A DNA stretch of 58,530 bases from Parvimonas sp. GTDB taxonomy: Bacteria; Bacillota; Clostridia; Tissierellales; Peptoniphilaceae. The notes beneath the pieces were generated by a model. The model saw only the letters and a list, made by a program, of their open reading frames with translations, ran no database searches and was not told where the DNA came from. Of the stretch, positions 1 to 7,808 are shown in pieces. How positions within the stretch are numbered: the stretch's first letter is position 1; each line of letters opens with the position of its first letter. A program made the translations under genes and the position numbers. The stretch is from the NCBI GenBank assembly GCA_022770425.1, contig JALEHY010000050.1:1-58530 (forward strand). Direction: 5' to 3'.

Positions 1-63
1 CTTAATAAATTACGAAATCTGATAATTAAATATATCTCATTAATTTATTTTTTAAATAAAAAA

Positions 64-88
64 ACTCACAGCATAGTAGCTAGTGAGT
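64..88 (-). terminator. Orphan minus-strand terminator-like hairpin
   Basis: ACTCACAGC (64-72) pairs with GCTAGTGAGT (79-88) with one bulged A and a 6-base loop. Read on the minus strand, the stem is followed by a run of T (positions 63 down to 57). This is the form of an intrinsic terminator, but no minus-strand gene is seen between it and the terminator at 871-908. It may serve an unannotated small RNA, or simply be a protein-binding inverted repeat. Confidence 0.5.
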
Positions 89-105
89 AAAAAATAAGCC
101 GAATA

Positions 106-136
106 TTTTTCGCAAAATAATAGTTTTGCGAAAAAA
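106..136. repeat. Perfect inverted repeat, 12-bp arms
   Basis: TTTTTCGCAAAA (106-117) and TTTTGCGAAAAA (124-135) are perfect reverse complements around a 6-base loop. On either strand the T run is on the 5' side and the A run on the 3' side, so it does not have the form of an intrinsic terminator. It could be an operator or another DNA-binding site. No gene lies within 300 bases. Confidence 0.55.
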
Positions 137-404
137 GGATAATTTTAAAAATAATAAATCAAAAAGTGTCTTGTTTTTTGTTTAAATATTTAATTCATCA
201 TTTAAAGTGTTTTTTAATAATTGACTAAAGTTTATTTTTTTTGCTTTACCTAATTCAATTTAACTTATCTGAATTTATTAAACTTAAATCTCAATTTTCA
301 AAATTATTATTGAATGCTTAAATAATACATAAATGCAAGAAAATGAATTTATCCCCTATTTTTAAAAACTCAAGGATATTTTGCAAAATTTAGTTAAAAA
401 AGTA
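137..404. other. AT-rich stretch with no gene seen
   Basis: About 270 bases of very AT-rich sequence with no reading frame of useful length, no recognisable RNA gene and no clear promoter apart from the toxin promoter that begins at 405. I see nothing in it that I can support. Confidence 0.6.
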
Positions 405-433
405 TTTACTAAAATCTTTAATTATTATATAAT
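405..433 (+). promoter_or_regulatory. Sigma-A-type promoter of the toxin mRNA
   Basis: A -35 box TTTACT (405-410) and a perfect -10 box TATAAT (428-433) are 17 bases apart. Transcription should start near 440, so the first bases of the mRNA would be the left copy of direct repeat DRa. The toxin start codon is about 30 bases downstream. Confidence 0.8.
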
Positions 434-439
434 TATTTA

Positions 440-477
440 GCATTATAACACGAAAGGGGGTGAAATTAATGTCCTCT
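440..477 (+). repeat. Direct repeats DRa and DRb, toxin-side copies
   Basis: GCATTATAACACG (440-452, DRa) and AATGTCCTCT (468-477, DRb) recur in the same order at 586-598 (12 of 13 identical) and 609-618 (10 of 10). DRa lies at the expected 5' end of the toxin mRNA and DRb overlaps its start codon. TCCTCT of DRb (472-477) can also pair, with two G-U pairs, with AGGGGG of the ribosome binding site (455-460). In pAD1 par, direct repeats placed in this way let the antitoxin RNA pair with the toxin message. Confidence 0.8.
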
Positions 478-543
478 GTCGAAGCTATAATTTTTTTAAC
501 GTTGTTGATTGCGTTATTGAAATTGCTTAAAAATTTTAAATAA
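469..543 (+). CDS. Small hydrophobic toxin of a type I toxin-antitoxin locus (Fst/holin-like)
   Basis: A 24-residue peptide that begins MSSVEAIIFLTLL and ends in a basic tail (KLLKNFK). Residues 5-20 form one short hydrophobic helix that should insert in the membrane. The start is set by a very strong ribosome binding site, AAAGGGGGTGA (453-463). The MS-x-x-EA opening and the single helix resemble the small 'putative holin-like toxin' peptides of Gram-positive bacteria, and the genetic layout resembles Fst of the pAD1 par locus. The gene has its own promoter, a terminator directly after it and a convergent antisense transcript. From family knowledge such peptides damage the membrane when the antitoxin RNA decays. 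The peptide is too short to identify by homology alone; the layout is the main support. Confidence 0.75.
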   Translation: MSSVEAIIFLTLLIALLKLLKNFK

Positions 544-550
544 TCAACAT

Positions 551-580
551 AAAAAGCAAGGTCTGACCACCTTGCTTTTT
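551..580. terminator. Bidirectional terminator shared by toxin mRNA and antisense RNA
   Basis: AAAAAGCAAGG (551-561) pairs with CCTTGCTTTTT (570-580) around an 8-base loop. T runs on both strands let it end the rightward toxin mRNA and the leftward antisense RNA. A shared terminator at the meeting point of two convergent RNAs is a hallmark of Fst/par loci. Confidence 0.85.
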
Positions 581-585
581 TACTT

Positions 586-618
586 GCATTCTAACACGTG
601 AGATGAAAAATGTCCTCT
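586..618. repeat. Direct repeats DRa and DRb, antitoxin-side copies
   Basis: GCATTCTAACACG (586-598) and AATGTCCTCT (609-618) repeat the elements at 440-452 and 468-477 in the same order. They lie inside the predicted antisense RNA, outside the region where the two RNAs directly overlap. They therefore give extra, trans-acting complementarity to the toxin leader. Confidence 0.8.
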
Positions 619-639
619 AAAAATTCTAATCTCAACTAT

Positions 640-667
640 ATAATACCACAAATCATAAAAAAGTCAA
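640..667 (-). promoter_or_regulatory. Promoter of the antisense (antitoxin) RNA
   Basis: On the minus strand TTGACT (662-667) and TATTAT (640-645) are 16 bases apart, closer to consensus in the -35 box than the toxin promoter. This fits an antitoxin RNA made in excess. The -35 box sits in the loop of a short inverted repeat, AAAAAAGT/ACTTTTTT (657-676). Confidence 0.75.
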
Positions 668-870
668 CACTTTTTTAAAAAAAATTTGTTGTAATTATAT
701 ATTAATACTATATATATATATATCTTTATTATAAACTATTTTATATTTTTAATCAATACTTTTGTCTAAATTTTTACTCTTATAATAAATTTTAAAATTA
801 ATTTTTTATATTTTCTCATATCACTTATCGTTTATTTCATTTTCCTTAAAATTTACATTTTTAATAAATA

Positions 871-908
871 AAAAAGTTAGAGGTGATTTATCCACTCTCT
901 AACTTTTT
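871..908. terminator. Terminator downstream of the BMP lipoprotein gene
   Basis: AAAAAGTTAGAG (871-882) pairs with CTCTAACTTTTT (897-908). It lies 14 bases beyond the stop codon of the lipoprotein gene. On the minus strand the stem runs into a T tract, and it could work in both directions. Confidence 0.85.
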
Positions 909-921
909 TTTATTTTATTAT

Positions 922-1983
922 TTATTTTTTAACTTCTGTTGGAACAACTATTTTTCCTGAAGCTATTTCTTTCTTTAATTCTTCAACTTTTGATTTTAAT
1001 TCAGCAGGAATTTTAATCTTTAATTTATCTTCCTTTCCATAAGCTATATCAACACCATTTGTTTTTAAAGAAAATTCTATTGTAGTACCACCAGCAAATT
1101 TTCCGTCAGCTAAATCCTTACCAACACTTTTAATTGCTTCGTTTACTTTTTTTATTGTTGATGCAATTACATATTCAGGAGCTAAATATGATTGATCTCT
1201 ATCTACACCAAATACAAATTTATCATTTTCTTTAGCAGATTCTATAACACCTGTTCCTACATTTCCTGCAGCGTGGAAAATAATATCAACACCTGAAGTA
1301 TACATACTGTTAGCTATTGCTTTTCCTTTTGTTGCATCAGTAAAACTATTAGCGTATTGATCAACTATTTCTACTTTTTTGTTACTATCTTTTGCCGCAA
1401 GTTCAACACCAGCTCTAAATCCTGCTTCAAATTTTTTAATTAATGGAGATTCTTCCCCACCAACAAACCCAACTTTGTTTGCAGTAGTTAATGTTCCAGC
1501 AATATATCCTGCCAAGAATGAATTTTCGTGATCAGCAAATGCAGTACCAACAACATTCTTAGGAGTATCAGCTCCATAACTTGAGTCAATGATTACATAT
1601 TTTTGGTTTGGATTAGCTTTTGCAGCAGCTAACATATCTTTTGCTAGCGCAAAACCTATACAAGCAATTAAATCATTTTCAGCATCTAATGAGTTTTCAA
1701 GATTTGTCTTATAATCTGATTGTTGTTTACTTTCAATATAACTTATCTTAGCTATACCTTCTTTTTCTAATTCTTGTAATCCTTCATAAGCAGATTGGTT
1801 AAATGATTGGTCATTAACACCACCAACATCTGTAATCATTCCATACTTAATTACTTTTTTGTCTGATTTTTGTTCAGTCTTAGTTTCAGTTTCAGTTTTC
1901 TTTTCTTCTTTAGGTTTTGAAGAACAACCTGTTAAAATCATAGCACCTACTAAAAGTGCAGAAAGAGTTTTTTTAAATTTCAT
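922..1983 (-). CDS. BMP family (PnrA/TmpC-like) nucleoside-binding lipoprotein
   Basis: 353 residues with a lipoprotein signal peptide; the lipobox LTGC puts the lipidated cysteine at residue 20, followed by a charged Lys/Glu/Thr linker. The mature part begins with the BMP-family signature D-V-G-G-V-N-D-Q-S-F-N-Q-S, and the length is normal for the family. Members bind purine nucleosides outside the membrane and deliver them to an ABC importer. No permease or ATPase gene is adjacent: the gene has its own promoter (2018-2046) and terminator (871-908), so here it is a single-gene unit. The start is supported by GGAGG just upstream. The exact ligand cannot be read from the sequence. Confidence 0.9.
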   Translation of the reverse strand: MKFKKTLSALLVGAMILTGCSSKPKEEKKTETETKTEQKSDKKVIKYGMITDVGGVNDQSFNQSAYEGLQELEKEGIAKISYIESKQQSDYKTNLENSLDAENDLIACIGFALAKDMLAAAKANPNQKYVIIDSSYGADTPKNVVGTAFADHENSFLAGYIAGTLTTANKVGFVGGEESPLIKKFEAGFRAGVELAAKDSNKKVEIVDQYANSFTDATKGKAIANSMYTSGVDIIFHAAGNVGTGVIESAKENDKFVFGVDRDQSYLAPEYVIASTIKKVNEAIKSVGKDLADGKFAGGTTIEFSLKTNGVDIAYGKEDKLKIKIPAELKSKVEELKKEIASGKIVVPTEVKK

Positions 1984-2017
1984 ATAATCCTCCTAAAATT
2001 TATTTTATTCAAACATT

Positions 2018-2046
2018 ATTATATATTAAAACTTATAAAAATTCAA
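2018..2046 (-). promoter_or_regulatory. Promoter of the BMP lipoprotein gene
   Basis: On the minus strand TTGAAT (2041-2046) and TATAAT (2018-2023) are 17 bases apart, in the short gap after the PBP2 stop codon. It gives the lipoprotein gene its own promoter, separate from the mre/PBP2 operon. Confidence 0.75.
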
Positions 2047-2057
2047 TACTTTGAACA

Positions 2058-5000
2058 CTAATCTCCTATCAACCCTGAATTATTTTCATTAGTTGTACGT
2101 TTTTCTTTATCTTTGATTAAAGTTTCGTTATTTTTTTCTTTGTTTTCTATATATTGTCCAACAATATCTCTAACTATAGGTCCACAGTATGGTCCCGCTC
2201 CACCTTGAAAAATAACTGTGGCTATTGCAATTTCAGGATTTCTATATGGTGCAAACGCAACCGTCCAAGCATAGTTGTCATAAAGTTCTCCAGTTACAGG
2301 GTTAGAGCCGCTTCTTTGTGCCGTACCGGTTTTATTACCAATATCAATAGGTAATTCTTTAAATATATTTCCGTTTTCAGACGTTTTTGATGCCATATTC
2401 ATACCATCCAAAACATACTGCAAATTTACAGGATTAAAAGAAGTTTTTTCTGTTTCAGGATTATTCTCAAAAGTTATTTCTTTATTATCATAAGTTAAAA
2501 TCTTATCTATTACAGAAGTTTTTACTTTTTTGCCACCATTTGCAAAAATCGCCATTAATCTTGCCATTTGAATTGGAGTATAAGAGTTTTGTCCTTGACC
2601 TATTACTGTATTAAGAGAATCCGCATTTGACCAATAGGCTTGATTTAAGTAATCGTATTTTATTATATCAGCAAGAGATGCTTTATTGTTTGATACAGGC
2701 ACTTCCGCTTCTAAATTCATTTCTTTCAACCTATTAATTACTTCCGTTCTTGAAGGTATATCCTGTTCATCAGTCCAACTTACTATTTTATCAACAATTT
2801 CGTTGAAATTATAGTCATCCTTATTTTTGTTGCTTGGAACATATTTTTCAATTTCTGCTTCCAATTTTGTTTTCATTAAATATTTTGTTAATGATTTTTT
2901 TGTATTAGGATCAGGAACTACACCTTTATTTTCTCGAGGAATATTAATTTCAATTCCTGTTCTTTCTCCCAATCCAAGCTCTGTAGCAGTTTTAACCAAA
3001 TCTTCAACTTCAAGTTTTACACCGGTTGGCTGATTATTATTAGGATTTTTTCCCAAAGCCAATGAATAATAATAGTAATTACAACTGTCTCTTATTGCAG
3101 TAAACAAATTTTCATTTCCATGAGTTTGCTTATACATATTCCAAATCCAACATCCAAAGTCAGTATCTCCAACTTTCATTACGCCTTGACAATTTATTTG
3201 TTCATTTGGATTTAACCCTTTTTCTAAAGCAGATAAAGAAGTAGCAAGCTTAAACGTAGAACCGGGTTGTGACATACTTTGAGTTGCAATATTAAACAAT
3301 GGACGTGGCGCTAAATAATCTCTCGGTTCTTCCGGAAGTAAACTTATCCAGTCACTATTAGAAATTCCGGTTACAAACAAATTAGGATCATAAGAAGGAT
3401 AACTTGCCATAGCTAATACTTTACCGGTTTTTACATCTAAAACAACTGTAGCTCCACTTGTAGCATTACGATATACCTTATCAGGTGTATAAGTTCCCCA
3501 CTTACTTTTATTTTCCGAACCGGTAGTAATAGATTCTATAGTACGTTTTAATGAATCTTCTGCCATTTTTTGTAAATCCAAATCTAATGATAAATATATA
3601 TTTTTCCCCGGTTTAGCAGATTTTTCAGAAATTGTTTCTGTTCTGTTACCACGATTATCAACCATTACTCTTTTAAAACCGTCTTCCCCTTTAAGAGAAC
3701 TCTCTTGACTTTCCTCGATTCCTGTCTTTCCTATAAAACTATTTTGAGAGTATCCATTAGTAGTGTTATATTTTTCAATTTCATCTTCTTGTGATATCTT
3801 ACCTATATATCCTAATATATGAGCTGCAGTTTCACCATTGGGATAATATCTTATAGGTTCCATTGATACAGATATTCCATTGTTATTTACAAATTGTTCT
3901 TTAATATTTGATATACAGGTATCTGATATACCGTAAGTTAAATTTATTGGTAAATACGCTTTGTCACCTTGAAGTTCTACTCTTCTTATAAATGTTAAAT
4001 AACTATACGCATCATCAACTGATAATTCTTCTATATCATAATATTTTTTTAACATATTAAAAAGACTTTCTCCATTAAAGTCACCATCAATTTGATATCT
4101 TTTTGCTATATCTAACCTATCTCTATCATAAACATATTGAAACTTATCTTTATCTATTAAAATCTTTAAAATTATATCATTTTCAGTATTAACTTTTTGT
4201 GCAACCAAACTAATTTCATTTGATACTATAAAATCATACAATAAATTATTTTCCTCAGCAATTGATATCAAATGAGTCAGCGGATCAATTTTACTTTTTT
4301 CATTATCAGAATAACTAAATTCAACAACTTCTTTATCATTTTCAGATTTTATAGAAAATGATACATTTGAATTTATATTTTTTTCTTTTAATTTATTTAA
4401 TAGAATTTCAGCAGGAATAGTTTTTTTCCCATCTTTACTAACACTTACATACTTTAACAATTTGTCTAAAGTAAATTTTCTTACCATATTGTAAAAATCA
4501 TCTTTCGCACTTGTTTCTAAAGTAACTTTTGAATTTTTCTTATTTAATTCAGATTTTAACAACAAAAAATTATATACATTTACATCTACAAATTGACTAA
4601 TCGTAATATTCCCTAGAAAATTTCTTTTACTTAATTCATTATAAATCAAATTTCTTGCCAAAGGTTCATCTAAAATTTTTCTGATAATTGATTTATCATT
4701 TTTTATCAAATCGGCAACATGTTCATAAATATCCCCTGTTACTTTAGTATGTTCTGAATATGTCTTAAAAGCATCATCATCTGAAAAACGAATTAAACCA
4801 CTATCTACATAAAAAAAATCTGATGGAATGTATATTCCTTTGAGTTGTAAATCTCTTATAACTTTTTTTATTATATAATATGAAAAATCAGAAGATGAAT
4901 TTTTTTCAATACGCAATTTTAATATGTCTAATATTAAATTATTTTCCATTATTATATCCAAAACTTTTTCTTTTGGAGATTTCAGCTCAGTAAAATAATC

Positions 5001-5411
5001 CGTATTGGATTTATAGACAAAATAGTTTAAACCAACAAAATAATCATCAGTATCAAAACTACTCCCATCTCGATTTAGTATATTTACTAACCTTTTTATA
5101 TTTGATATTTTTTCATCTTTACTTAATCGATTAAATTCATCCTTTTGAATTTGTACAGCCGGTGTAGATTTTACCCCTGCAAGTAATTTACCGTTTTTAT
5201 CATAAATATTACCTCTTGGTGCAGTAATTTTTATGTCTTTTAACCTGTTATTGTCTGATTTATTTCTGTAATCATCACCTTTTATTATTGTTAGATGAAA
5301 AAGTTTCAATATCAATAAAAACATCAATATAAACAAAGTATAATACATAATTTTATATCTTAGTTGCCTATCTTTTATTTTTTCAATTTTATTTTTATCA
5401 AATATTTTCAT
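2058..5411 (-). CDS. mrdA: Penicillin-binding protein 2 (MrdA-type transpeptidase) with an oversized N-terminal domain
   Basis: 1117 residues. A short cytoplasmic tail and one membrane anchor (about 22-42) are followed by the PBP pedestal opening APRGNIYDKNGKLLA. The transpeptidase domain has the serine motif S718-T-F-K, S776-C-N and K1027-T-G. It cross-links peptidoglycan during elongation, and it is the last gene of the mreB-mreC-mreD unit, the usual elongasome partners. PBP2 proteins are usually about 600-750 residues. Here roughly 400 extra residues (about 100-530) lie within the pedestal before the conserved YPNGETAAHILGYIG segment. No rodA is present in the window. The start ATG has only a weak ribosome binding site, consistent with translation within the operon. 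Confidence 0.93.
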   Translation of the reverse strand: MKIFDKNKIEKIKDRQLRYKIMYYTLFILMFLLILKLFHLTIIKGDDYRNKSDNNRLKDIKITAPRGNIYDKNGKLLAGVKSTPAVQIQKDEFNRLSKDEKISNIKRLVNILNRDGSSFDTDDYFVGLNYFVYKSNTDYFTELKSPKEKVLDIIMENNLILDILKLRIEKNSSSDFSYYIIKKVIRDLQLKGIYIPSDFFYVDSGLIRFSDDDAFKTYSEHTKVTGDIYEHVADLIKNDKSIIRKILDEPLARNLIYNELSKRNFLGNITISQFVDVNVYNFLLLKSELNKKNSKVTLETSAKDDFYNMVRKFTLDKLLKYVSVSKDGKKTIPAEILLNKLKEKNINSNVSFSIKSENDKEVVEFSYSDNEKSKIDPLTHLISIAEENNLLYDFIVSNEISLVAQKVNTENDIILKILIDKDKFQYVYDRDRLDIAKRYQIDGDFNGESLFNMLKKYYDIEELSVDDAYSYLTFIRRVELQGDKAYLPINLTYGISDTCISNIKEQFVNNNGISVSMEPIRYYPNGETAAHILGYIGKISQEDEIEKYNTTNGYSQNSFIGKTGIEESQESSLKGEDGFKRVMVDNRGNRTETISEKSAKPGKNIYLSLDLDLQKMAEDSLKRTIESITTGSENKSKWGTYTPDKVYRNATSGATVVLDVKTGKVLAMASYPSYDPNLFVTGISNSDWISLLPEEPRDYLAPRPLFNIATQSMSQPGSTFKLATSLSALEKGLNPNEQINCQGVMKVGDTDFGCWIWNMYKQTHGNENLFTAIRDSCNYYYYSLALGKNPNNNQPTGVKLEVEDLVKTATELGLGERTGIEINIPRENKGVVPDPNTKKSLTKYLMKTKLEAEIEKYVPSNKNKDDYNFNEIVDKIVSWTDEQDIPSRTEVINRLKEMNLEAEVPVSNNKASLADIIKYDYLNQAYWSNADSLNTVIGQGQNSYTPIQMARLMAIFANGGKKVKTSVIDKILTYDNKEITFENNPETEKTSFNPVNLQYVLDGMNMASKTSENGNIFKELPIDIGNKTGTAQRSGSNPVTGELYDNYAWTVAFAPYRNPEIAIATVIFQGGAGPYCGPIVRDIVGQYIENKEKNNETLIKDKEKRTTNENNSGLIGD

Positions 5412-5423
5412 AACAAAATCTCA

Positions 5424-5915
5424 CTAAAATCTAAATTTTTTCTTTTTAAACACTTTTTTAAAAGTATAATGACAAATTATATATAGCATAACATTTAAAA
5501 ACAATTCAATAAAAATCGGACCCTTAATATAATTTGTAATAACAATACCATTTCCTATGAACATATATATCACTGTATTTAGCCCCCAATAGAATAAAGT
5601 AGCTAAAATAGTAATAATACAACCAGATCTAACATCCCCTTTATTAATAGAATCTTCATTATATCCAACTATAAACCCTATAATGAAATATATCAAAGCT
5701 TTTACTCCCATTGTTTGAGAAAACAGCAAATCTTCTAATAATCCTAAAGCCATACCCGAATACCCTGCTATATATGAACCGAAATTCATTGCTAAAGCAA
5801 CAGTCATAGCTAAAGTCATATTTGCATAAGAACCAAATATACTAAAATTAGGTATAACTGCTGTTTGTATTATTATACCTGCAAAAAACACTAAAAATAC
5901 TTTTAATCTATTCAT
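5424..5915 (-). CDS. mreD: Rod shape-determining protein MreD
   Basis: 163 residues, almost all hydrophobic, with about five membrane segments and a basic C-terminus (FKKVFKKKKFRF). Size and position between mreC and PBP2 identify it as MreD, the small membrane subunit of the elongation complex. I chose the ATG at 5915 over two GTG codons just upstream; this start overlaps the end of mreC by 8 bases, so translation is probably coupled. Confidence 0.85.
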   Translation of the reverse strand: MNRLKVFLVFFAGIIIQTAVIPNFSIFGSYANMTLAMTVALAMNFGSYIAGYSGMALGLLEDLLFSQTMGVKALIYFIIGFIVGYNEDSINKGDVRSGCIITILATLFYWGLNTVIYMFIGNGIVITNYIKGPIFIELFLNVMLYIICHYTFKKVFKKKKFRF

Positions 5916-6771
5916 TATGTTCACCACTATTTTTTAACACAAAAACTCTATATAATTTTGAGAAATCAACCGGAGATTTCACATAAACAAGTTTTTCTAA
6001 ATTATTAACCGATGATTTCATTTCAACTACTTCACCAATGTACAAATCTTTTGGAAATATTCCGCCAATACCGGAAGTAACGAGTTTATCTCCTACTTCA
6101 ACTTCTGCATCTGATTTATACATAAAACCGGACAAATAGTTATTTTCTTGTCCACTTATAACTCCATAAGTTTGAGTACGTACAACTTTAAAAGAAATAT
6201 TACTTGTACTGTCGACCAAGCTTGAAACCTTACTCCAGTTATATCCAACTTCTACTACTTTTCCTACAACAGCTTCAATATAATTTTTATTTTCGTCACC
6301 TTGTGCCCCCTGAACTACAATATCTCCAACAGACACTCCATCTTTTGATCCTCTATCAATAGAAAATCTGACAAATAAACTGTTTACATCTCTCCCTACA
6401 ATATGTGATTTCATTAATTTATCACTCATAGATTTATATAATTCATATTCGTTTTTTAAAAAATCTTCCTTAGAAATCACATTTTCCATATTAGTTAATT
6501 TTTCTTTCAATTCAATATTTTCAGCTTTTAAATTTTCATTTTCTTCTCTTATTGCCTTTGTCCCAAATATATTTTTAAAAACTTCTTTTGAATTAGCTAT
6601 TGAACCATAAAAAAATTTTGATAGAGAATTAGTAAAAACACCGATAGTATTTTCTCCTATACCAACTATAAATGAGTTATTACTAAATAAAATAATAAAA
6701 CATAAACATACAACCGTACTAAAAAATGTAAATTTCTTTTTGCGAGATTTATGGCTTTTAAATCTATCCAT
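5908..6771 (-). CDS. mreC: Rod shape-determining protein MreC
   Basis: 287 residues: basic N-terminus, one membrane segment (about 15-32), a coiled coil rich in Glu/Lys/Leu (about 60-105) and then the periplasm-side beta domain with the typical VVGRDVNSLFVRFSIDRGS run. MreC links MreB to the penicillin-binding proteins. It overlaps mreB and mreD by a few bases at each end, as expected for one transcript. Confidence 0.9.
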   Translation of the reverse strand: MDRFKSHKSRKKKFTFFSTVVCLCFIILFSNNSFIVGIGENTIGVFTNSLSKFFYGSIANSKEVFKNIFGTKAIREENENLKAENIELKEKLTNMENVISKEDFLKNEYELYKSMSDKLMKSHIVGRDVNSLFVRFSIDRGSKDGVSVGDIVVQGAQGDENKNYIEAVVGKVVEVGYNWSKVSSLVDSTSNISFKVVRTQTYGVISGQENNYLSGFMYKSDAEVEVGDKLVTSGIGGIFPKDLYIGEVVEMKSSVNNLEKLVYVKSPVDFSKLYRVFVLKNSGEHNE

Positions 6772-7789
6772 TTATAACTCTCCTATTTGAACTGTTTTTT
6801 TTAAAATTATCTATTAGTATACTTGCTCCTAAACAGGTACAATCTAATGGATTATCAACAGTTTTTACCAAAATACCTATCTCTTTTTCAATATACTCAA
6901 CACATCCGTTTATATTAGAACATCCACCAGTTAAAAATATTCCGTTTTTTATAATATTTCCGGTCATTGATGGAGGAGTTTTTTCCAAAATAACTTTTAT
7001 CGAATCACAAACTGCATTGAATAACGGAAATAAAGATGATGTTATATCTTTGCCATATATAATTGCATTTCTTGGCATACCGCTGTTTATATCACGTCCA
7101 AATATAGATAAACTGTTTGTTATATTACTGCTTATAAATGAAGCAAGATTAATCTTTATATATTCAGCAGTTTCTTTATCGATCATCAAATCATATTTAT
7201 TTTTAATTATATTTATAATATCATAGTCTATATAATCCCCACCAATATCAACAAATTTTGATGCAACAATTCCTCCCAAGCTAACTAACGACACATTTAT
7301 ACTTCCTCCACCGATATTTACAACTATACTACCTGACGGATCAAGAGCAGGAAGTCCTATCCCCACCGCAGTGGCTACTCCACTTTGTATAAACTCAACG
7401 CTTCTTGCACCTGAATATATAACACAGTCTTCTATAGCTCTTCTGTCAACTTCTGAAATTCCACTTGAAATAGCAATATAAACTTTAGGATGAATTACTG
7501 AAAAATTATGTTTTGCCTTTTTTAATAAATTTGTTAACATAACTTGAGCAATTTCAAAATTAATTATTCTGCCACCCTTTATAGGAGAAAGTGTTATTAT
7601 ATTATCAGGAGTTTTCCCTTCCATATTTTTAGCCTTTTCTCCAACAGCTACTATCTCATAGTTATTTAAATCAACCGCAACAACAGATGGTTCAATAACA
7701 TTTTTGTCTTTTCTTTTTGAATATATCAAAGTATTGGAAGTTCCTAAGTCTAAAGCTAAATCTTCACCTAAAAACCACGATAACCCCAT
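6764..7789 (-). CDS. mreB: Divergent MreB-like actin homologue
   Basis: 341 residues, normal MreB length. The first phosphate motif D14-L-G-T-S-N-T is intact and the next blocks align with MreB (EPSVVAVD; SGISEVDRRAIEDC). Two nucleotide-site regions differ from the family. The usual L-I-E-E-P-M-A-A-A-I-G is F-I-Q135-S-G-V-A-T-A-V-G, with no glutamate. The usual D-I-G-G-G-T-T-E is N158-I-G-G-G-S-I-N. In MreB these positions carry the catalytic Glu and the Asp/Thr that bind magnesium and phosphate. The protein may therefore bind ATP but hydrolyse it poorly. Its place directly before mreC and mreD still argues for a shape function. Confidence 0.85.
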   Translation of the reverse strand: MGLSWFLGEDLALDLGTSNTLIYSKRKDKNVIEPSVVAVDLNNYEIVAVGEKAKNMEGKTPDNIITLSPIKGGRIINFEIAQVMLTNLLKKAKHNFSVIHPKVYIAISSGISEVDRRAIEDCVIYSGARSVEFIQSGVATAVGIGLPALDPSGSIVVNIGGGSINVSLVSLGGIVASKFVDIGGDYIDYDIINIIKNKYDLMIDKETAEYIKINLASFISSNITNSLSIFGRDINSGMPRNAIIYGKDITSSLFPLFNAVCDSIKVILEKTPPSMTGNIIKNGIFLTGGCSNINGCVEYIEKEIGILVKTVDNPLDCTCLGASILIDNFKKNSSNRRVING

Positions 7790-7808
7790 AATTTTACCTC
7801 TTTCTTTA

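Larger units (their letters stand above)
551..633 (-). ncRNA. Predicted antitoxin RNA (RNA II-like)
   Basis: A strong minus-strand promoter at 640-667 should start transcription near 633, and the shared terminator ends it near 551, giving an RNA of about 80 bases with no useful reading frame. It carries the complements of DRb (609-618) and DRa (586-598), so it can pair with the toxin mRNA at its 5' end, over its start codon and through the terminator loop. GAGAT/ATCTC near its 5' end can form a small stem around the DRb complement. It is predicted from sequence alone; no transcript data are available to me. Confidence 0.7.

Noticed and set aside
657..676. AAAAAAGT/ACTTTTTT hairpin as a separate terminator
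   Set aside because: Its loop and stem contain the -35 box of the antisense promoter, the stem has only one G-C pair per arm, and no transcript needs to end there.
710..722. TATATATATATAT run as a microsatellite of interest
   Set aside because: It lies in uniformly AT-rich sequence without a gene or promoter depending on it.
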